From: Klebsiella sp. RHBSTW-00484 | Lineage (GTDB): Bacteria; Pseudomonadota; Gammaproteobacteria; Enterobacterales; Enterobacteriaceae | Length of the DNA stretch: 64,000 bases | Assembly: GCF_013705725.1 (NCBI RefSeq) | Contig: NZ_CP055481.1 | Span: 3,162,001 to 3,226,000 of the forward strand | Direction of reading: 5' to 3' | Program-made: the position numbers and the translations under genes | Notes under the pieces: generated by a model | The model's database searches: none | What the model was told of the DNA's origin: nothing | What the model saw: the letters and a program-made list of their open reading frames with translations, nothing else | In this document: positions 56,603-64,000 of the stretch, piece after piece | Position numbering within the stretch: the stretch's first letter is position 1 | How the letters are laid out: each line of letters starts with the position of its first letter

Positions 56603-58000
56603 ATGTTCGGTCTTGATGCATTCCACCTGGCGCGGATCCAGTTTGCCTTCACCGTGTCATTTCATATTATCTTTCCCGCCATCACCATCGGCCTGGCCAG
56701 CTACCTGGCGGTGCTGGAGGGGCTATGGTTAAAAACCCAAAACCCAACCTGGCGCTCGCTGTACCATTTCTGGTCGAAAATCTTCGCCGTTAACTTCGGG
56801 ATGGGCGTGGTTTCCGGGCTGGTGATGGCCTACCAGTTCGGCACCAACTGGAGCGGATTTTCAGAGTTCGCCGGGAGCATAACCGGTCCGCTGCTGACTT
56901 ACGAAGTGCTGACCGCCTTCTTTCTTGAAGCCGGGTTCCTCGGCGTGATGCTGTTCGGCTGGAACCGCGTCGGCCCTGGTCTGCACTTCTTCGCCACCTG
57001 TATGGTGGCGCTGGGGACGATTATCTCCACCTTCTGGATCCTCGCCTCCAATAGCTGGATGCAAACGCCGCAGGGGTTTGAAATCGTCAATGGCCAGGTC
57101 GTGCCGGTGGACTGGTTCGCGGTTATCTTTAATCCGTCGTTCCCTTACCGCCTGCTACATATGTCGGTGGCGGCCTTTCTCAGCAGCGCGCTGTTCGTCG
57201 GCGCGTCGGCGGCGTGGCATCTGCTACGCGGCAATAACACGCCCGCTGTGCGTGCCATGTTCTCTATGGCGCTGTGGATGACGCTGATTGTCGCCCCCAT
57301 TCAGGCGATGATCGGCGATATGCACGGGCTGAACACGCTCAAACATCAACCCGCCAAAATTGCCGCGATTGAGGGCCACTGGGAGAATATTCCCGGAGAG
57401 CCGACCCCGCTACTGCTGTTCGGCTGGCCGGATATGCAGCAGGAACGCACTCGCTACGGTCTGGAAATTCCGGCTCTCGGTAGCCTGATCCTCACCCACA
57501 GTCTGGATAAACAGGTCCCTGCGCTGAAGGAGTTCGCCGCGGAAGACAGACCTAACTCCACCATTGTTTTCTGGTCATTCCGCCTGATGGCCGGGCTTGG
57601 CATGCTGATGATTGTGCTCGGCGCGCTGGCCCTGTGGCTGCGCTATCGTGGTCGTCTGTATCACTCAAAACCCTTTCTGCGCTTTGCGTTGTGGATGGGA
57701 CCGTCGGGGCTCATCGCCATTCTGGCAGGTTGGGTCACCACCGAGGTGGGCCGTCAGCCGTGGGTTGTTTACGGCGTACAGCGCACCGCCGATGCCGTTT
57801 CCGCTCACGGCGATCTGCATATGTCCATCAGCCTGCTGACCTTTATCGTGGTTTACAGCTCGGTATTTGGCGTCGGCTATAGCTATATGCTGCGCCTGAT
57901 TCGTAAAGGCCCGCAGGAAGCGCAACCGGCAACCTCAGGAACGCCAGCACGCCCGCTTTCCGCCGCGACGGACGGTGTACAGCATAAGGAGTCCCACTAA
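56603..58000 (+). CDS. cioA: Cytochrome bd-type quinol oxidase subunit I (CioA type)
   Basis: A 465-aa membrane subunit I of a bd-type ubiquinol oxidase, with conserved haem regions (MFGLDAFHLARIQFAFTVSFHIIFPAITIGLA; ALGTIISTFWILASNSWMQTPQGFEIVNG). It lacks the long insert that makes E. coli CydA 522 aa, as in the cyanide-insensitive (CIO) short Q-loop group. It reduces oxygen to water while oxidising quinol. It overlaps the next gene by one base. Confidence 0.93.
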   Translation: MFGLDAFHLARIQFAFTVSFHIIFPAITIGLASYLAVLEGLWLKTQNPTWRSLYHFWSKIFAVNFGMGVVSGLVMAYQFGTNWSGFSEFAGSITGPLLTYEVLTAFFLEAGFLGVMLFGWNRVGPGLHFFATCMVALGTIISTFWILASNSWMQTPQGFEIVNGQVVPVDWFAVIFNPSFPYRLLHMSVAAFLSSALFVGASAAWHLLRGNNTPAVRAMFSMALWMTLIVAPIQAMIGDMHGLNTLKHQPAKIAAIEGHWENIPGEPTPLLLFGWPDMQQERTRYGLEIPALGSLILTHSLDKQVPALKEFAAEDRPNSTIVFWSFRLMAGLGMLMIVLGALALWLRYRGRLYHSKPFLRFALWMGPSGLIAILAGWVTTEVGRQPWVVYGVQRTADAVSAHGDLHMSISLLTFIVVYSSVFGVGYSYMLRLIRKGPQEAQPATSGTPARPLSAATDGVQHKESH

Positions 58001-59010
58001 TGGGTATCGATTTATCGGTTATCTGGTTTGTCATTATCGTCTTTGCCACCCTGATGTACATCGTGATGGATGGCTTCGACCTGGGGATTGGCATTTTATT
58101 CAGCGCCGTGCACAACGGTGAAGACCGCGACGTGATGGTAAATAGCGTCGCGCCGGTATGGGACGGCAATGAAACCTGGCTGGTGCTCGGCGGCGCGGGG
58201 CTGTTTGGCGCTTTCCCGCTAGCCTACGCGGTAATTATAGACGCGCTGGCGATCCCACTCACCCTGATGCTGATCGGCCTTATCTTTCGCGGCGTCGCCT
58301 TTGAATTTCGCTTTAACGCGACGCCATCACACCGTCCGTTCTGGGATAGAGCCTTTATGGGCGGTTCGATTCTGGCGACTTTTACCCAGGGAATAGTGGT
58401 TGGCGCGGTGATCAACGGCTTCGCGGTCAGCGGCCGCAGCTTCAGCGGCGGGATGTTTGACTGGTTCACGCCGTTTACCCTGTTCTGCGGTTTAGGTCTG
58501 TGCATCGCCTATGCGCTGCTGGGTGCAAGTTGGCTGGTGATGAAAAGCGAGAATTCGCTGCAACGAAAAATGCGCGTTGCCGCACGCGGTCTGCTGCTGG
58601 CGCTGCTGGTCATTATTGCGGCAATCAGCATCTGGACTCCGCTAGCGCAACCGGCTATAGCCGAACGCTGGTTCAGCTTGCCTAACCTTTTCTTCCTGCT
58701 GCCGGTACCGCTGCTGGTCGCCGCGATAAGCGCCTGGCTATGGCGAACACTGCGTAATAGCGCCAGCCATCTGCTGCCTTTTGTCCTGACGCTAGGACTG
58801 ATTTTCCTCGGCTTTAGCGGTCTGGGAATTAGCATCTGGCCGTATATTATTCCGCCGGGCATCACCCTCTGGCAGGCCGCCGCGCCGCCGCAGAGCCAGG
58901 GCTTTATGCTGGTCGGGGCGCTGCTGATTCTGCCGGTGATCCTTGGCTATACCTTCTGGAGCTACTACGTTTTTCGCGGCAAAGTTCAGCATGGCGAGGG
59001 GTACCACTGA
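58000..59010 (+). CDS. cioB: Cytochrome bd-type quinol oxidase subunit II (CioB type)
   Basis: A 336-aa subunit II, with FATLMYIVMDGFDLGIGILFS at the start and VWDGNETWLVLGGAGLFGAFPLAYAVI, the hallmark of CydB. It shares the last base of cioA (stop/start overlap) and overlaps the following small gene by ATGA, so all three are co-translated. Confidence 0.94.
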   Translation: MGIDLSVIWFVIIVFATLMYIVMDGFDLGIGILFSAVHNGEDRDVMVNSVAPVWDGNETWLVLGGAGLFGAFPLAYAVIIDALAIPLTLMLIGLIFRGVAFEFRFNATPSHRPFWDRAFMGGSILATFTQGIVVGAVINGFAVSGRSFSGGMFDWFTPFTLFCGLGLCIAYALLGASWLVMKSENSLQRKMRVAARGLLLALLVIIAAISIWTPLAQPAIAERWFSLPNLFFLLPVPLLVAAISAWLWRTLRNSASHLLPFVLTLGLIFLGFSGLGISIWPYIIPPGITLWQAAAPPQSQGFMLVGALLILPVILGYTFWSYYVFRGKVQHGEGYH

Positions 59011-59135
59011 TGCAACGATTATGGCTTAAAAGAACATTGTGGATGATTGCCCTGTGGGGCGGCAGCGTACTGGCGCTGGCGGCGGTGAGCATGGGGTTCA
59101 GGCTCCTCATGACGGCAGCCGGACTGAAAGTTTGA
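59010..59135 (+). CDS. DUF2474 small subunit of the bd-type oxidase
   Basis: A 41-aa single-helix protein, MQRLWLKRTLWMIALWGGSVLALAAVSMGFRLLMTAAGLKV. The RTLWMIALWGGSVLALAAVSMGFRLLMTAAGL pattern is that of DUF2474 proteins found after CioAB. They are probably small accessory subunits analogous to CydX. Its ATG overlaps the cioB stop codon (ATGA). Confidence 0.88.
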   Translation: MQRLWLKRTLWMIALWGGSVLALAAVSMGFRLLMTAAGLKV

Positions 59136-59159
59136 TATCAGGCTAACGTCGTTTCATTC

Positions 59160-59188
59160 AGCCCGACAGCAAAACCGTCGGGCTTTTT
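59160..59188 (+). terminator. Rho-independent terminator after the cio operon
   Basis: AGCCCGAC and GTCGGGCT, 8-bp arms around a 9-nt loop, followed by TTTT. Confidence 0.88.
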
Positions 59189-59193
59189 CGTTA

Positions 59194-61176
59194 TCAGGCC
59201 CCCTTGCGCTTCGGCAGGGTTTTCAGCAGATCGTCCGGGCTAACGGACGCAACGATACTGCCCGGCAGCGGCATTTTCAGGATATGGTTTTTCATCTTGC
59301 CAATGACGTGCATTTCACACGGGCGGCAATCGAACTTCAGCGTCAGCACTTCATCACCATGAATCAGCTGCATCGGCGTCGCTTTCCAGCTCTTAATCGA
59401 ACCTTTGGCCTGTTTCGGACACAGGTTGAAGGCAAAGCGCAGGCAGTGCTTGGTGATCATCACCGGCACGTCGCCCTTCTCTTCATGCGCTTCATAGGCG
59501 GCGTCAATCAGCTGTACGCCATAGCGCTGATAAAACTCGCGGGCCTTGTGGTTGTAGACGTTCGCCAGAAACGACAGATGCGTTTCCGGATAGGCCGGCG
59601 GCGGCACGCAAACCGGCTTACGGCTGCCGCGCACCACGGCCTTCAGGCGCGCATCATCCAGCATTTCTACCGTTTCACGACGCAGTTGATTAAGCAGACT
59701 GTTCGGCACAAACAGCGCCCCCGGCAACTTAACCTGCACAGCGCGCGAGTAGTAAATCGTCTGGCCCAGCTTTGCCACGCCGTCGCGCAGGTTCGCCAGC
59801 GCTTTCTCGGCCTGAGTTGCTTCAGAAAACTCGCCGTCCAGAGTGTGGGTAACGCTCACGCCCTCTTCGCTGGTCATGGTTAACACCAGCTGTTCCTGCC
59901 AGCCGCTCAGTTCGATATCCACCGCGATTCGACGTTCGCTGGAGGTTTTCAGCAACGCCTGCTGCCAGTTATGATCGAGGTTGCGGTTCAACGGCTGGTG
60001 CGGGCGCACTTTGTACATCTCGGCGGGCATTTCATTCGGCCATACGCGATAGCGGTTTTCGCCGGTTTTTTCTACCGTATTGGCGCGAAAACCGACGATT
60101 TCACGTTTGATCATCACGTTCAGACCATCGCCGTTAGTCAGCGCCTCGGTCACGTCGACGTCGAGAAAATCTTTCCCCACTTTCAGCACTTCGCCCACCG
60201 GCAGGCCGATAAACTTCGGGGAGTCAAACGCGCCGATATCGTCTTTACGCGCGTTAACAAAATAGTCGGTACTACCGCGATGGAAGGTTTTATCGGTTGA
60301 AGGAACAAAGAAGTGTTCGGTGCGACCGGCGGAAGCGCGCGCCAGATCACCGCGATCTTCAATAATCGCATCCAGCATCTGGCGATAATGGGCAGTGATG
60401 TTCTTCACGTAGCTCATATCTTTGTAGCGACCTTCAATCTTGAAGGAGCGCACGCCCGCATCGATCAGCGCCGCCAGGTTGGCGGTCTGGTCGTTATCTT
60501 TCATTGACAGCAGATGCTTTTCGTAGGCCACGACGCGGCCCTGATCGTCTTTCAGGGTATAGGGTAAGCGACAAGCCTGCGAGCAGTCACCGCGGTTGGC
60601 GCTACGCCCGGTTTGCGCATGGGAAATATTGCACTGGCCGGAATAAGCCACGCACAGCGCGCCGTGAATAAAAAATTCAATGGTCGCGTCGGTGTTATCG
60701 TAAATGGTCTTGATCTGCTGAAGATTCAGCTCGCGAGCGAGAACAATCTGGCTAAAACCGACGTCGGAGAGAAACTTTGCTTTCTCGACGCTGCGAATGT
60801 CGCACTGAGTACTGGCGTGCAGTTCAATCGGCGGAATATCAAGTTCCATCACCCCCATATCCTGAACTATCAGCGCGTCGACGCCGGTCTCGTACAGGTC
60901 GGTAATCAGGCGCTGCGCCGGTTCCAGCTCATCATCATGAAGAATGGTGTTCAACGTCACGAATATTTTCGCGCCGTAGCGATGGGCGAAAGGCACCAGG
61001 CTGGCGATATCGCTCAGGCTATTGCTGGCGTTGTGGCGCGCGCCAAAGCCCGGTCCGCCGATATAGACCGCGTCGGCACCGTGTAAAATCGCTTCACGAG
61101 CGATCGCGGTATCGCGGGCAGGGCTGAGAAGTTCAAGATGATGGTTTTGCAGGCGCATACGCTCGTCGTTATCCAT
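59194..61176 (-). CDS. rlhA: 23S rRNA C2501 hydroxylation factor RlhA (peptidase U32 family)
   Basis: A 660-aa protein of the U32 peptidase-like family, required for 5-hydroxycytidine at 23S rRNA position 2501 in E. coli. It is near-identical to E. coli RlhA (YdcP): HHLELLSPARDTAIAREAILHGADAVYIGGPGFGARHN, the U32 signature EFFIHGALCVAYSGQCNISHAQTGRSANRGDCSQACR with its iron-sulfur-type cysteines, and the C-terminal RFDCRPCEM-like motif (KFDCRPCEMHVIGK). The start may be 61176 or the ATG six codons later. Confidence 0.96.
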   Translation of the reverse strand: MDNDERMRLQNHHLELLSPARDTAIAREAILHGADAVYIGGPGFGARHNASNSLSDIASLVPFAHRYGAKIFVTLNTILHDDELEPAQRLITDLYETGVDALIVQDMGVMELDIPPIELHASTQCDIRSVEKAKFLSDVGFSQIVLARELNLQQIKTIYDNTDATIEFFIHGALCVAYSGQCNISHAQTGRSANRGDCSQACRLPYTLKDDQGRVVAYEKHLLSMKDNDQTANLAALIDAGVRSFKIEGRYKDMSYVKNITAHYRQMLDAIIEDRGDLARASAGRTEHFFVPSTDKTFHRGSTDYFVNARKDDIGAFDSPKFIGLPVGEVLKVGKDFLDVDVTEALTNGDGLNVMIKREIVGFRANTVEKTGENRYRVWPNEMPAEMYKVRPHQPLNRNLDHNWQQALLKTSSERRIAVDIELSGWQEQLVLTMTSEEGVSVTHTLDGEFSEATQAEKALANLRDGVAKLGQTIYYSRAVQVKLPGALFVPNSLLNQLRRETVEMLDDARLKAVVRGSRKPVCVPPPAYPETHLSFLANVYNHKAREFYQRYGVQLIDAAYEAHEEKGDVPVMITKHCLRFAFNLCPKQAKGSIKSWKATPMQLIHGDEVLTLKFDCRPCEMHVIGKMKNHILKMPLPGSIVASVSPDDLLKTLPKRKGA

Positions 61177-61406
61177 TATAGGGGGTCGAAATGGCGGCTA
61201 TTGTAGTCAGAACTACGCGCAGACTAAAACATTTTCCGCCGCCGCCGCTGGGGGAATTTTCGGTTTTCAGCAAAGCATTGAAGGAAAAGGTATTTCCCAG
61301 AAAAAGCGCCGGAGGATACAGTTATCACGTATTCCGGATTTTCCTCGTCACGTTGTGATTTGCTGTCTCAGTCATTTGCCTGGCTGCGAGTTCGCTCGCG
61401 GCTTTT

Positions 61407-61943
61407 TTATTTTTCTTTCGGGTAGTGGATCAGCGAATGGAAATGGGCAGTCTGCACGCTACTATTGCGATAAGCATGGGCTAAGTCACCGGCGAAACGC
61501 CGCCCCTCGCCGGGCTGCAACGACAACCACTCGCCTTGCAAACAGAGATCCAGCACGCCGCTAATCACCACCACATGCTCGATAACCCCTTGCTCATGGG
61601 GCGTAGACTCACTCAGCGCGCCGGGGGCCAGGGTAATGGAGAAATGGTCAAATCGTAGCACCGGGTCCCAGGGAAATATTGGCGTCACCACCATCGCCTG
61701 CTGCTGCGGGTCAAATGCGGCCGGTGCGGCGGTATCATCGGCCACGATAAACGCGGAGAACGGCACGTTCAGGCCAGTGGCAATCTTCCACAACGTGGCG
61801 ACCGTCGGGCTGGACTCGTTACGTTCAATCTGGCCCAGCATCGCTTTGGATACGCCGGTTTCTTCCGCTAGTCGCGACAGGCTCCAGCCGCGCTGTTGGC
61901 GCAACGCTTTTAGGGTCGCAGACAGATGTTGCGCAATATTCAT
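61407..61943 (-). CDS. sutR: SutR, XRE/cupin regulator of sulfur utilisation
   Basis: A 178-aa regulator, same length as E. coli SutR (YdcN). It has a helix-turn-helix (LKALRQQRGWSLSRLAEETGVSKAMLGQIERNESSPTVATLWKIATGLNVPF) and a cupin domain ending VQTAHFHSLIHYPKEK. The start at 61943 has GGGAGG directly upstream. E. coli SutR affects sulfur-utilisation genes. Rather similar to the XRE gene at 40984-41559. Confidence 0.94.
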   Translation of the reverse strand: MNIAQHLSATLKALRQQRGWSLSRLAEETGVSKAMLGQIERNESSPTVATLWKIATGLNVPFSAFIVADDTAAPAAFDPQQQAMVVTPIFPWDPVLRFDHFSITLAPGALSESTPHEQGVIEHVVVISGVLDLCLQGEWLSLQPGEGRRFAGDLAHAYRNSSVQTAHFHSLIHYPKEK

Positions 61944-62051
61944 TCCACCTCCCAATAATATCTGAGGGAATTATACGCATATTCACCTGATTCTACAGGG
62001 CGTTTAGCGGCAAGCGTTAGAACGTGCGCTTAAGGTTAGGAGTCAGAATCA

Positions 62052-62474
62052 TTAAACAAGAGATTTCAAAAAGCGCTTTCTGACTTCTCTGTAACCATTA
62101 TTTTGGTAAAACTTATGCGCCTGCTCCCGCCGTTCGCTGCTGGAGAGTTCAATTTGGCGACAACCGGCGGCAATAGCAATCCGTTCAGCTTCAGCCAACA
62201 ATATCCGGCCAACTCCCGCCCCCCGGCAGGATTCGTCAATCACCAGTGCTGAAATTAGTCCCCAGCGCCCTTTTTCATGCATTGGTTCAAGAAGATTGAC
62301 CACAATCACCCCGGATAGCTGTTCTTCTACCAGAGCAACTAATGTGTAGCGGTATGGATTATCTTCCCGCAATAAAGCGCGAAGATCGTCTAAATCGACC
62401 GAATAGCCGAGCTGTTGAAAAAGCGCGAGCAGATCGGGAGCATCGGCCTCATTCGCGGTTCTGGTCGTGACCAT
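62052..62474 (-). CDS. GNAT-family N-acetyltransferase
   Basis: A 140-aa acetyltransferase: TRTANEADAPDLLALFQQLGYSVDLDDLRALL, motif A SALVIDESCRGAGVGRILLAEAERIAIAAGCRQIELSSSERREQAHKFYQNNGY. It resembles the PhnO/aminoalkylphosphonate group in shape. The start at 62474 has AAGGAAA at moderate distance; the frame extends 63 codons further without similarity. Substrate unknown. Confidence 0.87.
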   Translation of the reverse strand: MVTTRTANEADAPDLLALFQQLGYSVDLDDLRALLREDNPYRYTLVALVEEQLSGVIVVNLLEPMHEKGRWGLISALVIDESCRGAGVGRILLAEAERIAIAAGCRQIELSSSERREQAHKFYQNNGYREVRKRFLKSLV

Positions 62475-62674
62475 GATGGGCAATTTCCTTTGTGATTGAT
62501 TGACTGTGATATCTATTGAATTGCGTTCAGCATTGTCAAGATAAAACAACACCGTTTCTTGTCTCAGCCTCACGATCTCCACACTCTGGATGAATCGCCA
62601 GAAACAAAGCCAGTTGTACGCTATAGCGCACAGTGTTAAATTACATCGACCGCTATAACGCACAAGAGATACTC

Positions 62675-63841
62675 ATGCGCACATTTACCGTACCCTTTCC
62701 GACGCTGCTTGCCGGATTTGTCGCCGTATTAGTCGGCTACGCCAGCTCCGCCGCCATCATCTGGCAGGCCGCCGCTGCCGCGGGAGCCGATGCCACGCAA
62801 ATCGCGGGCTGGATGACCGCATTAGGCTTGGGAATGGGCGTCAGTACCCTGGCGCTAACTTTGTGGCGGAAGGTCCCGATTCTTACCGCCTGGTCAACGC
62901 CCGGCGCCGCGCTGTTGGTCAGCGGTCTACAAGGGGTCACGCTGGCGCAGGCGGTTGGCGTCTTTATTTTTGCCAATGCCTTAATCGTACTTTGCGGCGT
63001 CACCGGCCTCTTTGCCCGGTTGATGAAGATCATTCCCCATTCGCTGGCGGCGGCGATGCTGGCCGGGATTTTGCTGCGCTTTGGCATGCAGGCTTTCGCT
63101 AGTTTGCAAGACAATCTACTGTTGTGTGGCGGTATGCTGGCCGCCTGGCTATTGTGCAAAGTCTGGTTTCCCCGATTTGCCGTGGTAGCCGCACTGTTAG
63201 TGGGAGGTGCGGTAGCCGGGCTAAACGGAGATGTGACAACGTCACAGATAAGTTTGAGTTTTGTTGCCCCTTCTTATATTGCTCCGGTGTTTACTCCTGC
63301 GCTGCTGCTTAGCGTCGGTTTGCCTTTTTTCCTCGTCACCATGGCTTCACAAAACGCCCCCGGCTTCGCCACGCTTCAGGCTTCGGGCTATCGGGTACCC
63401 GCCAGCCCGCTAATAGTAGCAACCGGCGGCCTGGCGCTGCTGCTGTCACCTTTTGGCGTGTATTCCATCTGTATCGCGGCGATTACCGCCGCCATTTGCC
63501 AGAGCCCGGAAGCCCATCCGGAACCGCAAAAACGCTGGCTTGCAGCGGCGGCAGCAGGCATTTTTTATCTGCTGGCGGGGATATTTGGTGGCTCGATTAC
63601 GTCGCTGATGGCAGCGCTGCCGATGGCGTGGATCCAGATGCTTGCCGGGCTGGCGCTGCTCGGCACCATTGGCGGCAGTCTGTTTCAGGCACTAAACCAT
63701 GAAAATGAACGCGATGCGGCGGCGGTGACTTTCCTGATAACCGCCAGCGGCGTGACGCTGGCGGGCATTGGATCTGCTTTTTGGGGACTGGTGCTCGGCG
63801 GCGTCAGCTATGTTCTGCTATCAACGCTGCGCCGCCCGTAG
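62675..63841 (+). CDS. ydcO: YdcO, BenE-family benzoate/H+ symporter homologue
   Basis: A 388-aa inner-membrane transporter of the BenE family, about 11-12 helices (E. coli YdcO 391 aa). Seen are PFPTLLAGFVAVLVGYASSAAIIWQAAAAAG, STPGAALLVSG and LVTMASQNAPGFATLQASGYRVPASPLIVATG, the core family signature. The start at 62675 matches the family. Its last 21 bp overlap the end of the opposite AraC-type gene. Confidence 0.94.
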   Translation: MRTFTVPFPTLLAGFVAVLVGYASSAAIIWQAAAAAGADATQIAGWMTALGLGMGVSTLALTLWRKVPILTAWSTPGAALLVSGLQGVTLAQAVGVFIFANALIVLCGVTGLFARLMKIIPHSLAAAMLAGILLRFGMQAFASLQDNLLLCGGMLAAWLLCKVWFPRFAVVAALLVGGAVAGLNGDVTTSQISLSFVAPSYIAPVFTPALLLSVGLPFFLVTMASQNAPGFATLQASGYRVPASPLIVATGGLALLLSPFGVYSICIAAITAAICQSPEAHPEPQKRWLAAAAAGIFYLLAGIFGGSITSLMAALPMAWIQMLAGLALLGTIGGSLFQALNHENERDAAAVTFLITASGVTLAGIGSAFWGLVLGGVSYVLLSTLRRP

Positions 63842-64000
63842 CTGTGATGGCGTCAGGCCGGTGGCGCTTTTAACCCGGTTGCTAAAATGACTGGCGGAGC
63901 TGAAACCACAGGCCATCGCAATATCAGTTAATGGCAGAACGCTTCGGCAGATGAGCTCCTGCGCTTTGATCATACGGCGCTGCATGACGTACTGATGCGG
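63821..64000 (-). CDS. AraC-family transcriptional regulator (partial, C-terminus)
   Basis: The visible 59 codons end a regulator read leftward: PHQYVMQRRMIKAQELICRSVLPLTDIAMACGFSSASHFSNRVKSATGLTPSQLRAAQR. This is the second helix-turn-helix of the AraC/XylS family, with the GFSSASHFSNRVKSATGLTPSQLR signature. The N-terminal part is outside the window. Its stop lies within the 3' end of ydcO. Confidence 0.88.
   Translation of the reverse strand, partial: PHQYVMQRRMIKAQELICRSVLPLTDIAMACGFSSASHFSNRVKSATGLTPSQLRAAQR

Overview
The window is chromosomal DNA from a member of the Enterobacteriaceae. The protein sequences and gene order fit Klebsiella or a close relative best. This rests on close similarity to remembered E. 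coli K-12 proteins (UxaB, Tam, GlsB, AnsP, YncE, YncD, RihA, CurA, MnaT, YdcZ, YdcY, PatD, YdcSTUV, YdcR, RlhA, SutR, YdcO), on an ERIC element and on many REP/BIME repeats. The right half (about 32-64 kb) follows the E. coli ansP-yncE-yncD ... ydcO block in reverse, with inserted modules. The left half is more accessory.

Layout. 1-3 kb: polar amino acid ABC transporter operon, minus strand, cut by the window edge. 3.3-5.1 kb: two small secreted proteins flanking a lone IS200/IS605-type TnpB gene. 5.1-9 kb: VF530 protein, then an operon of a 2-oxoglutarate/Fe(II) oxygenase and a MetQNI-type ABC transporter, preceded by a Cys-codon-rich leader ORF. 9-12.2 kb: nitronate monooxygenase, LysR regulator and MFS exporter, with matching dyads at both promoters. 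12.4-16 kb: VOC proteins, an Excalibur protein and a YhhS-like MFS protein. 16.2-22.9 kb: copper/silver efflux operon (cusF, cusC-like, cusB, cusA), with the cusC-like gene frameshifted. 23-32.4 kb: metallo-hydrolase, tam, uxaB, acetyltransferases, a MASE1-GGDEF cyclase, yneG-glsB, kptA and a small kinase. 32.7-40.7 kb: ansP, a lipoprotein, yncE, yncD (amber stop), a DUF406 protein, rihA, curA. 40.8-48.6 kb: MITE-like element, XRE/cupin regulator, mnaT-ydcZ, ydcY, a DppA-like binding protein, an aldehyde dehydrogenase, an alpha/beta hydrolase, a frameshifted ortT, yncL and small ORFs. 48.7-56.1 kb: candidate sRNA, then ydcR-ydcSTUV-patD (minus strand). 56.2-64 kb: BIME cluster, CioAB-type cytochrome bd oxidase with its DUF2474 subunit, rlhA, sutR, an acetyltransferase, ydcO and part of an AraC-family gene.

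Themes. Import and catabolism of nitrogen- and sulfur-containing small molecules dominate: amino acid and methionine-type ABC systems, putrescine/GABA (YdcSTUV-PatD), asparagine, glutamine, hexuronate and nucleosides. Copper defence and an alternative quinol oxidase are also present. Three genes carry single-base lesions as read: cusC-like (G6 tract), ortT (T5 tract) and yncD (amber codon). No CRISPR array, rRNA, tRNA or prophage was seen. The observations best worth following are the Cys-rich leader ORF, the paired LysR-type dyads, the XRE operator pair and the structured RNA candidate near 48.8 kb. No wholly new multi-gene system is convincingly visible.
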